A stretch of DNA of 64,000 nt from Neptuniibacter sp. CAU 1671 (GCF_029222905.1 NZ_JARHUE010000009.1:1-64000); one strand, 5' to 3'; positions 55,636 through 64,000 are shown, numbered from the stretch's first letter. A program made the numbers and translations. The notes: generated from the letters alone by a model not told the origin.

Positions 55636-55922
55636 CGTCTGAAAAGCCTCCCAAGAGTGTTGCAATGCAACCGCTGCCGGTATCAAACGTCCCTGACTGG
55701 CAATGCCCTGTTTGCCGGTACTAAACTGCGGTTGACCCAATGGTTTTTGCCGCTGCAACTGCAGACCCAGACCAAAACCGGTATATCCGCCATGGCGTTC
55801 AGCGCCAACAGGCCATGAGCTACAACACGACCCGGATGATGAAAAACAACCTGTTGCTGGCCCTGAAAAAAGCCAATGACCGCCATCCAATCGGCGGCAT
55901 TATCCAGTTGGATGACTGCTGA
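55636..55922 (+). pseudogene. IS1595-family transposase remnant
   Basis: Two frames join into one degenerate transposase. The first frame (from about 55636) reads LQCNRCRYQTSLTGNALF, TKLRLTQWFLP and QTKTGISAMAF. After a frameshift the second reads AMSYNTTRMMKNNLLLALKK and IGGIIQLDDC before a stop. This matches the zinc-ribbon plus early catalytic region of IS1595-type elements (CxxC, TxWFLAxYLxTQSKxGISA, SYNTAWxxKHK, the first aspartates of the DDE-like core). The downstream two thirds are missing and no inverted repeats were found. Confidence 0.75.
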
Positions 55923-56128
55923 AAATGGCTGAGTTTAATGGGTAATCAGGAATCTATTTGGTCATGGGTCAGTGGGCTTCTCTCGGTGGGCTGCATGATG
56001 GGAACCAGATGATTCGAGAGGTTCGTGCGTTTTTGAGAGCGGCCAAGGGGGAGGCTCCCTGGTCGACTCACCTACGGAAGTATCGGGTAACCGGTATTCC
56101 GACCCTGAAGGCCGGAAAAGAAACTGAC

Positions 56129-56785
56129 ATGCGTAAATTGATCCTAAGCCCCTTCCGCGAGCAATCACGATGTGAAGAACTCGCGAACAGCGTTAGCCAC
56201 GGTATAGCACTGGTTGCCATGCTGATTGGGACGCCTTTTCTCATCATGAATGCGGCGCGGCAAGGAGACGCAGGGCAAGTTTTCGGCACCAGTGTCTTTT
56301 CCGCAACGGCCATACTGCTTTACCTCTCCTCTGCCGTGTACCACGCACTGTCGCCTGGCAAGGCCAAGCGTGTCTTCAGGATCATTGAGCATTCTGCGAT
56401 ATTCCTCCTCATCGCAGGCACGTACACGCCGTTTACCCTGGGGATACTGAAGGGCACGTGGGGCTGGACACTTTTCGGTCTCGTCTGGAGCCTAGTGATC
56501 GCCGGGGTCGCGCTGAAAATATTCGAAAAGAAACCCCATCCCATTATCTCGACAAGCCTCTATTTATTCATGGGCTGGCTTATCGTCTTAGCTGTCAATC
56601 CGTTGCTTGCCAAGGTGCCAACAGAAGGCCTGCTCTGGTTGCTTACCGGTGGCTTGTTTTACACCGTAGGCGTGGTGTTCTTTGCAACCGATTCGAAGTT
56701 GCAGTATGGACACCTGATTTGGCACCTCTTTGTTATGAGCGGAACCACATGCCACTACTTCGCGGTTCTTTGGTATGCGGCCTGA
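56129..56785 (+). CDS. Hemolysin III/PAQR-family membrane protein
   Basis: A seven-helix membrane protein of the Hly-III (TrhA/PAQR) family, 218 residues from the ATG at 56129. Conserved elements are EELANSVSHGIALVAML near the start, SSAVYHAL, IEHSAIFLLIAGTYTPF and the C-terminal YGHLIWHLFVMSGTTCHYFAV, giving the SxxxH and HxxxH metal-site residues. In E. coli the homologue TrhA influences membrane lipid homeostasis; haemolytic activity is not implied. It lies in the island between IS1595 and IS66 remnants. Confidence 0.9.
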   Translation: MRKLILSPFREQSRCEELANSVSHGIALVAMLIGTPFLIMNAARQGDAGQVFGTSVFSATAILLYLSSAVYHALSPGKAKRVFRIIEHSAIFLLIAGTYTPFTLGILKGTWGWTLFGLVWSLVIAGVALKIFEKKPHPIISTSLYLFMGWLIVLAVNPLLAKVPTEGLLWLLTGGLFYTVGVVFFATDSKLQYGHLIWHLFVMSGTTCHYFAVLWYAA

Positions 56786-56789
56786 CAAC

Positions 56790-56912
56790 CGCAAGTAACT
56801 GGGCGGGCCGATACCAGCGCCAGAAGCCGTTGTGCCAAAACAACATCGTGAGCTTGTCCCGTGAACGGTTGCAGAAGCCGAACAGGGGCGAGACAAGGGA
56901 TCCCTCCCCTGC
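56790..56912 (-). pseudogene. IS66-family TnpB (Orf2) fragment
   Basis: A ~40-codon minus-strand stretch reads PLFGFCNRSRDKLTMLFWH then NGFWRWYR, matching the core of IS66 Orf2/TnpB (FVFCNRRRDRxKxLxWxxxGF). No start, end or partner genes remain. It shows a former IS66 insertion in the island. Confidence 0.65.
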
Positions 56913-56940
56913 ACATCTGCGACCAAGGCAGCCAAATCAT

Positions 56941-57261
56941 CTATTCAGGGGCTGTCCAGCCACTCTTTGACGGTCTTGGGTTTACGCTCATTGGCCCGTT
57001 TTACGGGCTTCAGCGGGGTATCCGCCAACACTTTAAACAGTCTCCCAAGTGACAATATAGACAATTTGCTCGGCAGGCAGTCGAGCGCTGCCTCCATGCT
57101 CCAGGTATTGCTCGCTATGAGCGCTGGCGTACAGAACCTATCCCGTATCTGCGAGATGATGGGTACAAGGATCGGCGTTCGAATTGGAACCTGCCCCGGT
57201 AGTGGGGTTGTGAAAAACTCAACGGCCCATCCCGTGTAACCACTGAGATAGAGGTCATTCC
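56941..57261. other. Accessory DNA with a protein-like minus-strand tail
   Basis: No complete gene. On the minus strand 56946-57060 reads LFKVLADTPLKPVKRANERK and ends PKTVKEWLDSP before a stop, which looks like the C-terminus of a lost protein of unrecognised family. The rest to the glycine-zipper gene shows nothing I can assign. Confidence 0.4.
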
Positions 57262-57483
57262 ATGAAAACGCTACAGAATTTTGCGCTCAGCGCACTAATC
57301 GCAGGTATTCTGCTCGGTCTGGCGGGTTGTTCCGGCATGTCGAGGCAGGACACCAATACCGCCATAGGTGCCGGAGCCGGTGCCATCGGCGGTGCCATCC
57401 TGACCGGTGGCAGCACGACCGGTACCGTTGGCGGTGCCATAGTTGGCGGTGTTATCGGCCACGAAATCGACGATTCCAAATAA
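57262..57483 (+). CDS. Glycine-zipper lipoprotein (OsmB/Rickettsia 17-kDa-like)
   Basis: A 73-residue lipoprotein with lipobox LAGC (Cys at about residue 23) followed by a glycine-zipper helix pair AIGAGAGAIGGAILTGGSTT and GTVGGAIVGGVIGHEID. Such small outer-membrane lipoproteins are often osmotically or stress induced. It is part of the island and stands alone between accessory non-coding stretches. Confidence 0.82.
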   Translation: MKTLQNFALSALIAGILLGLAGCSGMSRQDTNTAIGAGAGAIGGAILTGGSTTGTVGGAIVGGVIGHEIDDSK

Positions 57484-57885
57484 GGCCACTGCGCCCCTTG
57501 CCCGGTCTTGAGCGGGCGCGGGGTTCGCGTGCCTGCGTTCTCCTGAATACTACGGCCGCCTGCGGGATTCGACGGTCTGGCGCGCCCAGTGATCGAACGA
57601 ACCAGATAAAATTCAGTTCCACGGCAACACGGCAAAGGGTACCGGAGGCCTTAATGCGCAGCGCACCCGCGCGATACCACTGCCCGTCAGTGGTGTTTTT
57701 GTCGGTGCACCAGGCACCCGGGCTTAGCCGCCGGGCTTCTGCGCCAGTGCTCTTATCCTCTTGCCGGACGGTCCCGACCATCGCGGGTTTACGGACTTGC
57801 CAGATGACCGATAAGGAACTGTACTACTACAGGTAAACTACCTTTTTTGGGGTGGAGGCTCTCAAACGCCGCTAAGGAATCAACC
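57484..57885. other. Non-coding stretch upstream of the Crp/Fnr gene
   Basis: About 400 bp of G+C-rich DNA between the lipoprotein gene and the regulator. I see no supported gene. Confidence 0.4.
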
Positions 57886-58614
57886 ATGTCTATCTCTCCG
57901 CAACAGAACCATTTATTGATGTCCCTGTCGGCCGAGGTTCAGCAGCGTCTGTTTCCCTATCTCAAACCGGTCACCCTGCCACTCGGCAAAGTACTGTACG
58001 AGTCAGGACAGGTTCAGCGAGAGGTTTTTTTCCCGACCGATGCCATCATTTCGTTACTCAACGTGATGGAAAATGGCGCCTCCGCAGAAATTTCGGTCGT
58101 CGGTAATGATGGCGTGGTCGGTGTAAGCTTGTTTATGGGCGGTGAAAGTACCCCCAGTCGCGCCTTGGTGCAGAGTGCCGGTTCCGCCCTGCAACTCTCG
58201 GCGTTACGCCTCAAGGAGGAATTTGACCGGCACGGAGAGCTGTTGCTGTTACTGCTGCGTTACACACAGTCGCTGATCACCCAGATGGCCCAGACCGCCG
58301 TGTGCAATCGACATCACACCATCGACCAGCAACTATGCCGCTGGTTATTACTGTCACTGGACCGTCTGCCGGGTAACCAATTAATCATGACCCAGGAGCT
58401 GATCGCCAATATGCTCGGCGTGCGCCGTGAAGGGGTGACCGATGCGGCTGGCAAGTTACAGCAACTCGGCGTGATCGAGTACCATCGCGGACATATTAGC
58501 GTGCTCGACCGTTCGCAGCTCGAAGCGCTTTGTTGCGAGTGCTACGCCGTAGTTAAAAAGGAAACGGATCGATTGTTACCTTGGTGCCCTAACAATCCAA
58601 CGACTCATAATTAA
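57886..58614 (+). CDS. Crp/Fnr-family transcription regulator
   Basis: A 242-residue regulator from the ATG at 57886 (AAGGAA upstream). The N-terminal cyclic-nucleotide-like domain contains LPLGKVLYESGQVQREVFFP and GNDGVVGVSLFMGG; the C-terminal winged helix holds TQELIANMLGVRREGVTDAA and LGVIEYHRGHISVLDR. It lacks the N-terminal cysteine cluster of FNR, so it is not an FNR-type oxygen sensor; ligand and targets are unknown. It is the only regulator in the island and may control the stress-type genes there. Confidence 0.88.
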   Translation: MSISPQQNHLLMSLSAEVQQRLFPYLKPVTLPLGKVLYESGQVQREVFFPTDAIISLLNVMENGASAEISVVGNDGVVGVSLFMGGESTPSRALVQSAGSALQLSALRLKEEFDRHGELLLLLLRYTQSLITQMAQTAVCNRHHTIDQQLCRWLLLSLDRLPGNQLIMTQELIANMLGVRREGVTDAAGKLQQLGVIEYHRGHISVLDRSQLEALCCECYAVVKKETDRLLPWCPNNPTTHN

Positions 58615-58870
58615 AGGGTTTGCGGCCACCGGACTTTGGTCATGTTATAGAGGTAGTAGCCTGTTCATATTCAGGAAACAACACTCGTCTTGATGATTAC
58701 AACCATACCGGCTAGGATTTTTCATTGCCTTTTGGTCCATCTTCATCAAGTGTTACCTGCTTCACGGGTTCGTTCGATAATCGGGGCTATTTGAGTCGCT
58801 GAATCGCCACTAATTCACTTTACATTTCTGGCCACCATACGTGGTTAGCCGTCATCACCAAGGTATGTAA
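58615..58870. other. Decayed DNA between the Crp/Fnr gene and the tnsA remnant
   Basis: About 250 bp. No intact gene; probably the ruined continuation of the Tn7-like transposition genes, though no specific motif could be assigned. Confidence 0.35.
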
Positions 58871-59222
58871 CTAAAAAGTCCGTAGCAATACACAGGGAAC
58901 CTTGGTTCCTAGGTAGTTGGGATATTTGATACCTAAGCTAGCTGCAATATCCTGAGCCTCTTCAACAGGCAGGACCGGATATTGCTCGCGGATATCAATG
59001 ACACGCCCGGAGAATTCCAGGGCCAGGAAGCAGGCAAACTCAAGGTCCGATAGAAGGTGATAGGTGCGCTCTACTTTGCTACCCCACCTTCTACAAACGT
59101 CAGCGAGAGGGCACATCCTGGACTCCAAGCCATGGCCTGTAGTCCACCCCCTCATCTTAAGCATATCCTTGCTCGATGTACCGCTCGATATCGGCTTGAG
59201 TCGTCAAACGACGCCCCCTCAC
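58871..59222 (-). pseudogene. tnsA: Decayed tnsA of a Tn7-like transposon
   Basis: From a GTG at 59222 the minus strand reads RGRRLTTQADIERYIEQGYA, stop, DEGVDYRPWLGVQDVPSR, stop. After a frameshift it continues TYHLLSDLEFACFLALEFSG and VIDIREQYPVLPVEEAQDI, then SLGIKYPNYL. This is the order of the N-terminal endonuclease domain of Tn7-type TnsA (YxPWLxVQDVPS, HHLLSDLE, IDIREQxPL). Several stops and a frameshift make it non-functional, and the C-terminal domain and tnsB-E are gone. It starts ~125 bp from the end of the intact glmS and reads away from it, as tnsA does at the right end of a Tn7 insertion. Confidence 0.88.
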
Positions 59223-59256
59223 TTCACTAAACTCTCCCGCAATCAACTACTCACTA

Positions 59257-59307
59257 GAAGTCTAGATGGGGGCAAGTTGTGTCCAATTATATTGTTTTAT
59301 ATCAACA
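59257..59307 (-). mobile_element. Possible right terminus of the Tn7-like element
   Basis: From 59307 the minus strand starts TGTTGATATAAAACAATATA, which fits the TGT start and A/T-rich repeats of Tn7-like ends and resembles the TGTTGAT start I recall for several Tn7-like elements. It lies about 40 bp beyond the glmS stop. The exact end and a target duplication (ACTAT at 59308-59312 would be the candidate) are unproven because the left end was not found. Confidence 0.35.
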
Positions 59308-59347
59308 ACTATTGTTGCTCAACAGGACAGCAAGTTGCGGGTTGCTG

Positions 59348-59385
59348 TTACTCAACCGTCACTGACTTGGCCAGATTTCGTGGCT
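59348..59385 (-). other. attTn7 target (glmS 3' end)
   Basis: The last dozen glmS codons are the sequence recognised by TnsD-type target selectors. A decayed Tn7-like element lies just downstream, so this attTn7 has been used. The same codons occur, slightly diverged, in the truncated copy at 48626. Confidence 0.7.
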
Positions 59386-61171
59386 GATCCACATCCGTAC
59401 CTTTCAACACGGCCACATGGTAGGAAAGCAGCTGTAACGGAATGGTATAGAGCACTGGTTGCAGCATTTCACTGCAGGTCGGCATCGTAACCACATGCAC
59501 ACCGTCCTCTGCTTTGAGTTGGGCAGAACCCGCAAAGACAAACAGCTCACCACCCCGTGCCCGTACTTCCTGCAGGTTAGACTTCAGTTTATCCAGCATC
59601 TCGTTTTCCGGTGCGACCGTCACCACCGGCATCTCTTTATCTACCAGCGCTAGCGGGCCATGTTTCAGTTCACCCGCAGGGTAGGCCTCGGCATGGATAT
59701 AAGAGATCTCTTTGAGTTTGAGCGCACCTTCCATTGCCACCGGATACAAGGTGCCACGCCCCAGAAACAGCGTATGGTGTTTTTCGGCAAAGGCCTGCGC
59801 CAGGGTCTGAATCGACTCATCCAGTGCAAGGGCTTCATCGACCTGACCCGGCAGGTCCCGTAGTCCCTGCACCAGTTCTGCTTCAGTGGCTTTGGTCATT
59901 CCGTAACGACGCCCCAAAGCAATGGTAACCAGCATCAGCGCAACCAACTGGGTAGTAAAGGCTTTAGTGGATGCTACACCAATCTCTGGGCCCGCATTGG
60001 TCATCAGGCAAAGATCAGACTCACGCACCAATGAACTACCCGGTACGTTACAGATCACCAGTGACGCCAGCACCCGGTCTTTCACTTCACGCAGCGCCGC
60101 CAGCGTATCTGCCGTCTCACCCGATTGTGAAATGGTCAGGAACAGTGTGCCTTCCTGAATCACCACAGGGCGATAACGGTATTCACTGGCCACCTCAACC
60201 ATGCAGGGAATGCCCACCAGAGATTCAATCCAGTATTTAGCCACCAGACCGGCATGGTAACTGGTTCCACAGGCAATAATCTGCACCTGCTTCACCTGAT
60301 CAAAGATACGATCAGCACCATTACCAAATGCCTGTTCCAGCAGATGATCCCCACTCAAACGACCTTCCAGACAAGCCTTAATCACCGTGGGCTGTTCAAA
60401 GATCTCCTTGAGCATAAAGTGTTTATAAGGGCCTTTTTCAGCCGAACTTAAGCCATGCTCAAACTGAGTGACCGGACGCTCAACCCACTGACCGTCGGCG
60501 GCCTGAATACGAATCTCGCTGGCGGACAATTCAGCGATATCGCCATCCTCAAGAAAGATAAACCGGTCAGTTACCGGCAGTAGAGCCAGTTGATCCGATG
60601 CAATAAAGTGCTCACCAATACCCACTCCAATCACCAACGGACTACCTTTGCGAGCACTCACTAACTTATCAGGTTCTGACTTAAGCATTACCCCCAGCGC
60701 ATAGGCACCTTCCAGCTGAGCAGTCACCAAGCGTACGGCTGCCATGAGGTTTGGCTCAGTTTTAAGAGTCTCAGCCAGTAAGTGAGCAATTACTTCCGTA
60801 TCGGTTTCAGAGCTAAATTGATAACCTTTGGCCTGCAAGTCCTGCTTCAGGACTTCATAGTTTTCGATGATACCGTTATGCACAACCGCCAGCTGATCCG
60901 CCGACATATGTGGATGTGCATTGGCTTCACTGGGCACGCCATGGGTCGCCCAGCGGGTATGTGCAATACCACTCTGCCCTGCTAGCGGCGTTTCATGCAA
61001 CGCATCTGCCAGCGACTGTACTTTACCGATTCGACGACAACGACTGATCACACCCTCAGCGGCGATTGCCACTCCGGCCGAGTCATACCCCCGATACTCA
61101 AGCCGACGCAGGCCTTCAAGCAGAATATCCTGAACAGGACGTGCGGCAACCGCACCCACGATTCCACACAT
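59348..61171 (-). CDS. glmS: Glutamine-fructose-6-phosphate aminotransferase GlmS
   Basis: It makes glucosamine-6-phosphate from fructose-6-phosphate and glutamine, the entry to peptidoglycan and LPS amino sugars. The 607 residues start with the Cys2 nucleophile ([12 protein letters not shown]), contain glutaminase loop HTRWATHG, and two SIS domains ([34 protein letters not shown]). The conserved end NLAKSVTVE is the TnsD recognition target of Tn7. Its start overlaps the glmU stop (TGATG). The accessory island now separates this gene from the glmS terminator at 48577. Confidence 0.97.
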   Translation of the reverse strand: MCGIVGAVAARPVQDILLEGLRRLEYRGYDSAGVAIAAEGVISRCRRIGKVQSLADALHETPLAGQSGIAHTRWATHGVPSEANAHPHMSADQLAVVHNGIIENYEVLKQDLQAKGYQFSSETDTEVIAHLLAETLKTEPNLMAAVRLVTAQLEGAYALGVMLKSEPDKLVSARKGSPLVIGVGIGEHFIASDQLALLPVTDRFIFLEDGDIAELSASEIRIQAADGQWVERPVTQFEHGLSSAEKGPYKHFMLKEIFEQPTVIKACLEGRLSGDHLLEQAFGNGADRIFDQVKQVQIIACGTSYHAGLVAKYWIESLVGIPCMVEVASEYRYRPVVIQEGTLFLTISQSGETADTLAALREVKDRVLASLVICNVPGSSLVRESDLCLMTNAGPEIGVASTKAFTTQLVALMLVTIALGRRYGMTKATEAELVQGLRDLPGQVDEALALDESIQTLAQAFAEKHHTLFLGRGTLYPVAMEGALKLKEISYIHAEAYPAGELKHGPLALVDKEMPVVTVAPENEMLDKLKSNLQEVRARGGELFVFAGSAQLKAEDGVHVVTMPTCSEMLQPVLYTIPLQLLSYHVAVLKGTDVDQPRNLAKSVTVE

Positions 61172-62553
61172 CAGCTGTCTCCTTTATCTGCTTTTTTCTG
61201 CGGCCGCGGCCATTGATCCAGTTGAGCCTGTTTGGCACGTGTCAGTGCCAGTGCTTCAGCGGCGACATTTTTAGTAATTGTCGAGCCTGCGCCCACCGTC
61301 GCCATTGATCCGATGGTTACCGGTGCAACCAGCGATGAATTCGAGCCAATAAAAGCACCGTCTCCAATCTCGGTCAGAGACTTGTTCACGCCATCGTAGT
61401 TACAGGTAATGGTACCCGCCCCCACATTAACGCCACGGCCCAGAACAGCATCGCCCACATAGGAGAGGTGGTTAATCTTACTGCCTTCACCCACAACCGC
61501 TTTTTTGGTTTCCACGAAGTTACCGATTTTGGCGTTGGCTGCGAGCTGTGTGCCGGGACGGAGTCGTGCAAAGGGGCCTACCTCACAGTCATCTGCAAGT
61601 ACAGCGGATTCAAGTACTGAGTTGGCTTTGATACGACAGCCTGATCCGACTGTGGTGTTTTTCAGGGAGCAGTTTGACTCGATAACCACGTTATCGCCCA
61701 GTACAACCGTACCCTCAAATACACAGTTAACGTCGATATAGACATCCTGACCGGTTGTAAGCGAACCGCGCAGATCAATACGGGCAGGGTCCGCCAGCGT
61801 AGCGCCAGCGAGCATCAGAGTCTGTGCCTGCTGCTGCTGGTACCAGCGTTCAAGTTCAGCCAGCTGCACACGGTTATTCACACCCTGTACTTCCTGCTCA
61901 GCCTGAGGTTGTAATGCCGTAATCTGCACCTGCTGTGCAGCAGCCATGGCAATAATATCCGTCAGATAATATTCACCCTGGGCATTGTTTGCAGATAATT
62001 GCGGCAGCCATTGTTTCAGGTAAGCACTGGGTAGCGCCAGAATGCCGGTATTCACTTCGGTGATGCTTAGCTGCTCTGGAGAAGCATCTTTATGCTCAAC
62101 AATTGCCCGCACTGCACCTGAAGCATTGTCACGTACGATGCGGCCGTAACCTGTGGGGTCACTCAGACTAACTGTTAGCAAGGCAAGAGCACCCTCTGAG
62201 GCTAAACTTACCATCTGCTGCAGAGTTGCGAGTTGAATCAGGGGCACATCACCATATAAAACCAGTGTAATTCCGCTGTCTGTCACCGCGGGCATTGCCT
62301 GCGCCACCGCATGACCGGTGCCGAGTTGCTCTGCCTGCAGCGCAACCTGCACTGACTGGCTCTCAAGCAGGGACTGTACCTGATCGGCGCCATGTCCAAT
62401 AACCACATGCAGGCTTGCATGCTCAATCTGGGCAGCGGTATCAATTACATGCTGCACCATCGATTTCCCGCCCACCTTATGCAACACTTTAGGCAGTGCT
62501 GATTTCATTCGGCTGCCTTGCCCGGCGGCGAGGATGACCACATCAACAGACAT
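61171..62553 (-). CDS. glmU: Bifunctional GlmU (uridylyltransferase/acetyltransferase)
   Basis: It acetylates glucosamine-1-phosphate and couples it to UTP, giving UDP-GlcNAc. Of 460 residues the N-terminal half carries [27 protein letters not shown] and GEYYLTDI; the C-terminal half is a left-handed beta-helix with many hexapeptide repeats ([34 protein letters not shown]). The ATG at 62553 has AAGGAT upstream; a TTG eight codons earlier is less likely. It is transcribed with glmS and is divergent from a TrmB-family regulator. Confidence 0.97.
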   Translation of the reverse strand: MSVDVVILAAGQGSRMKSALPKVLHKVGGKSMVQHVIDTAAQIEHASLHVVIGHGADQVQSLLESQSVQVALQAEQLGTGHAVAQAMPAVTDSGITLVLYGDVPLIQLATLQQMVSLASEGALALLTVSLSDPTGYGRIVRDNASGAVRAIVEHKDASPEQLSITEVNTGILALPSAYLKQWLPQLSANNAQGEYYLTDIIAMAAAQQVQITALQPQAEQEVQGVNNRVQLAELERWYQQQQAQTLMLAGATLADPARIDLRGSLTTGQDVYIDVNCVFEGTVVLGDNVVIESNCSLKNTTVGSGCRIKANSVLESAVLADDCEVGPFARLRPGTQLAANAKIGNFVETKKAVVGEGSKINHLSYVGDAVLGRGVNVGAGTITCNYDGVNKSLTEIGDGAFIGSNSSLVAPVTIGSMATVGAGSTITKNVAAEALALTRAKQAQLDQWPRPQKKADKGDS

Positions 62554-62650
62554 CGTTTGTTTATATCCTTGTGACAAAATTTAATTGCTATATTAGGCTT
62601 GGACTTTAAAGTAAACCACGTCTGATACAAGGCTTTTTGTCACAAATTCT

Positions 62651-63400
62651 ATGACAATTTCTACCGATGATATTTATCAACTGCTGGATCTGAGTCCACG
62701 CGAAGTGCTGGTTTATAAGGCGTTGTTAAGCTGTGGAGCCAGCTCTATCCGGACCATTGCTGACAAAGCAGGTATCAACCGTGGTACCACCTATGAAACC
62801 TTGAAACAGTTGCAGGCAAAAGGGATTGCGACCTATTTACCCAAAGGCAAACGGAGGTTTTTTGCCCCACGCGAGCCTGAGTACCTGCTACATCTGGCCG
62901 AAGAGCGCAGAGCCAATATGGACAGGGCTTTGGATCACCTTAAGCAAAATCTGATTCCAGAACTGAAACACCTGCAACCCGCGTTTTGCAGCGCAAACGT
63001 CCAGTTTTTCGAAGGGGATGATGGCATTGCACAGGTATTACGTGACATCCTGAATACCGTGTCTGATTCAAATGAATCCAGTTATTCCGTTTTTTCCTCA
63101 AAACCAATCCGTAAGCATCTTTATCGGCCTTTTCCAAATTTTACCAATCAACGAATCCAGCGCGGGATAAATGTACAGGTTATCGCCATTGGCGATGGGG
63201 GTGAGGATGCCCTTCTGTCCGAGCGTAAATGGATTAAAACAGAAGGAAAGGTAGATGCCGCTTACATAGCCATCTATCCGCCTAAGTGCGCAATCATCTC
63301 CTTAGCGGCAGAGAACTACCCAACGGCGGTAGTGATTGATTCAGCTGAAGTAGCAGCCGCACAGAAAGTGATTTTTGCTACCCTGTGGGGGCTTTTATAG
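62651..63400 (+). CDS. TrmB-family transcription regulator
   Basis: A 249-residue regulator with an N-terminal winged helix of the TrmB type (SPREVLVYKALLSCGASSIR, INRGTTYETLKQLQAKGIAT), a charged coiled-coil linker and a C-terminal effector-like region (VNVQVIAIGDGG is approximated by GINVQVIAIGDGG). TrmB regulators are best known from archaea, where they sense sugars; bacterial members are less studied. It is divergent from glmU with ~97 bp between starts, so control of amino-sugar synthesis is an attractive but untested inference. Confidence 0.75.
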   Translation: MTISTDDIYQLLDLSPREVLVYKALLSCGASSIRTIADKAGINRGTTYETLKQLQAKGIATYLPKGKRRFFAPREPEYLLHLAEERRANMDRALDHLKQNLIPELKHLQPAFCSANVQFFEGDDGIAQVLRDILNTVSDSNESSYSVFSSKPIRKHLYRPFPNFTNQRIQRGINVQVIAIGDGGEDALLSERKWIKTEGKVDAAYIAIYPPKCAIISLAAENYPTAVVIDSAEVAAAQKVIFATLWGLL

Positions 63401-63420
63401 TTCACAAATTTAGGTTGGTA

Positions 63421-63485
63421 TTAGGTGTAAGAAAATACCTAAGTGTTTCATATAGGACAAGAAAATCCCTATGAAACACTTAGGT
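63421..63485. repeat. Nested, mutually exclusive inverted repeats
   Basis: The arm ACCTAAGTGTTTCAT (63437-63451) pairs with ATGAAACACTTAGGT (63471-63485). Its first six bases can instead pair with an upstream TTAGGT (63421-63426). No long T-run follows, so it is not an ordinary terminator; operator, attenuator or element remnant are possible. The remaining ~120 bp to the chemoreceptor gene show nothing else. Confidence 0.75.
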
Positions 63486-63608
63486 GATGTGAATTCCTCT
63501 TGGCATCATCGGGATCAGCTGTTGGAAGATAATAGGCCAACTCACGTTAACCCCTTTATATTTCTGCCCTACTAACAGCCCTGTTAAATCCAGCTGAGAA
63601 CAGCTAGC

Positions 63609-64000
63609 TTAATGGATTCGGAAGAAGCTAATCAGCGACGCCATATCTTGGGCATTCTCACCGATTTGCTTACTCGAAGCCGCCGTCTCCTCAACCATGG
63701 CTGCATTTTCTTGGGTTGATTCATCTAACATGGTGATCGATTTATTTATTTGCTCAGCCCCGAGGCCCTGTTCTTTAGAGGCTAAGGCAATCTCGGAAAT
63801 GATGCCTGATACTTTTTCTACTGAGTCGATAATATCATTCAGCGTGGTTCCACTTTCTTGAACCAGGCGTGAACCTTCGTCAATCTTGTTGACGCTGTTG
63901 ATGATCAGGTTTTTGATCTCTTTTGCAGAGGTAGCACTTCGCTGCGCTAAATTCCGTACTTCGGAAGCCACCACCGCAAATCCGCGGCCCTGCTCTCCTG
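63609..64000 (-). CDS. Methyl-accepting chemotaxis protein, C-terminal part (runs off the window)
   Basis: The visible 130 residues are the signalling tip and C-terminal methylation helix of a chemoreceptor. GRGFAVVASEVRNLAQRSA near the window edge is the conserved CheA/CheW-binding hairpin exit, then SAKEIKNLI and the methylation segment ALASKEQGLGAEQINKSITM, ending ASLISFFRIH. There is no C-terminal NWETF-type pentapeptide. The sensor and membrane parts lie beyond position 64000. Confidence 0.93.
   Translation of the reverse strand, partial: GEQGRGFAVVASEVRNLAQRSATSAKEIKNLIINSVNKIDEGSRLVQESGTTLNDIIDSVEKVSGIISEIALASKEQGLGAEQINKSITMLDESTQENAAMVEETAASSKQIGENAQDMASLISFFRIH

Noticed and set aside
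55450-55890. A 146-residue minus-strand frame as a gene
   Set aside because: It is antisense to the IS1595-type transposase remnant, which explains the DNA better, and has no family features.
48626-59347. Prophage or integrative conjugative element
   Set aside because: No integrase, relaxase or phage structural gene is seen; the tnsA remnant and glmS position fit a Tn7-like element instead.
1-64000. tRNA genes or CRISPR arrays anywhere in the window
   Set aside because: No cloverleaf with a GGTTCGAATCC-type arm and no spaced repeats were seen; visual reading could miss a weak case.

Overview
The window looks like chromosomal DNA of a free-living, probably marine gammaproteobacterium of the Pseudomonadales/Oceanospirillales group. 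Three blocks keep the gene order known from Pseudomonas: ubiB-hisE-tatABC; GGDEF protein-dsbA-cytochrome c4-engB-[sRNA]-polA-thrB-uvrD; and pstSCAB-phoU near ubiC-ubiA-phoB-phoR. The genus cannot be fixed from the sequence alone; an Oceanospirillaceae-like host is an inference.

Layout. 1-138: a stringent, rRNA-type promoter pointing out of the window. 189-3989 (minus): tatC, tatB, tatA, a HIT hydrolase, hisE and ubiB. 4047-7901: a diguanylate cyclase, dsbA, cytochrome c4 and engB. 7940-14480 (minus): a DUF5610-like protein, a candidate small RNA with a sigma-E-type promoter at the ErsA/Spot 42 locus, a large lipoprotein related to M61 peptidases that lacks the catalytic glutamate, and polA. 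14571-18094: a small exported protein, thrB and uvrD. 18100-23523: a divergent cluster that mirrors the mycobacterial decaprenyl-phosphoryl-arabinose pathway (DPPR synthase, PAP2-like phosphatase, GT-C transferase / GtrA, DprE1, DprE2). 23551-25835: a histone-deacetylase-like amidohydrolase and a Gate-domain membrane protein. 25850-36981: the phosphate regulon with three visible Pho boxes, interrupted by DUF1415, ubiC and ubiA. 36978-48550: cysZ, an oxidoreductase, small hypotheticals, a TRAP transporter with a Tat-type binding protein, a HexR-like regulator, a glutamate-synthase-family protein, folE2 and a LigB-type dioxygenase.

48626-59347 is an accessory island lodged between a truncated second glmS end and the intact glmS. 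It carries G+C-rich acnA-hflC-hflK, a SYLF-domain protein with an in-frame 9-bp repeat, a hemolysin III/PAQR protein, a glycine-zipper lipoprotein, a Crp/Fnr regulator, IS1595 and IS66 remnants and, next to the intact glmS, a broken tnsA. This identifies it as a decayed Tn7-like insertion at attTn7. The intact glmS-glmU pair follows, with a divergent TrmB-family regulator. The window ends inside a chemoreceptor gene.

The most notable items are the arabinose-lipid cluster in a Gram-negative bacterium, the candidate ErsA-like sRNA, the Tn7-like island with two diverged glmS 3' ends, and the peptidase-like lipoprotein with HRVAH in place of HExxH.
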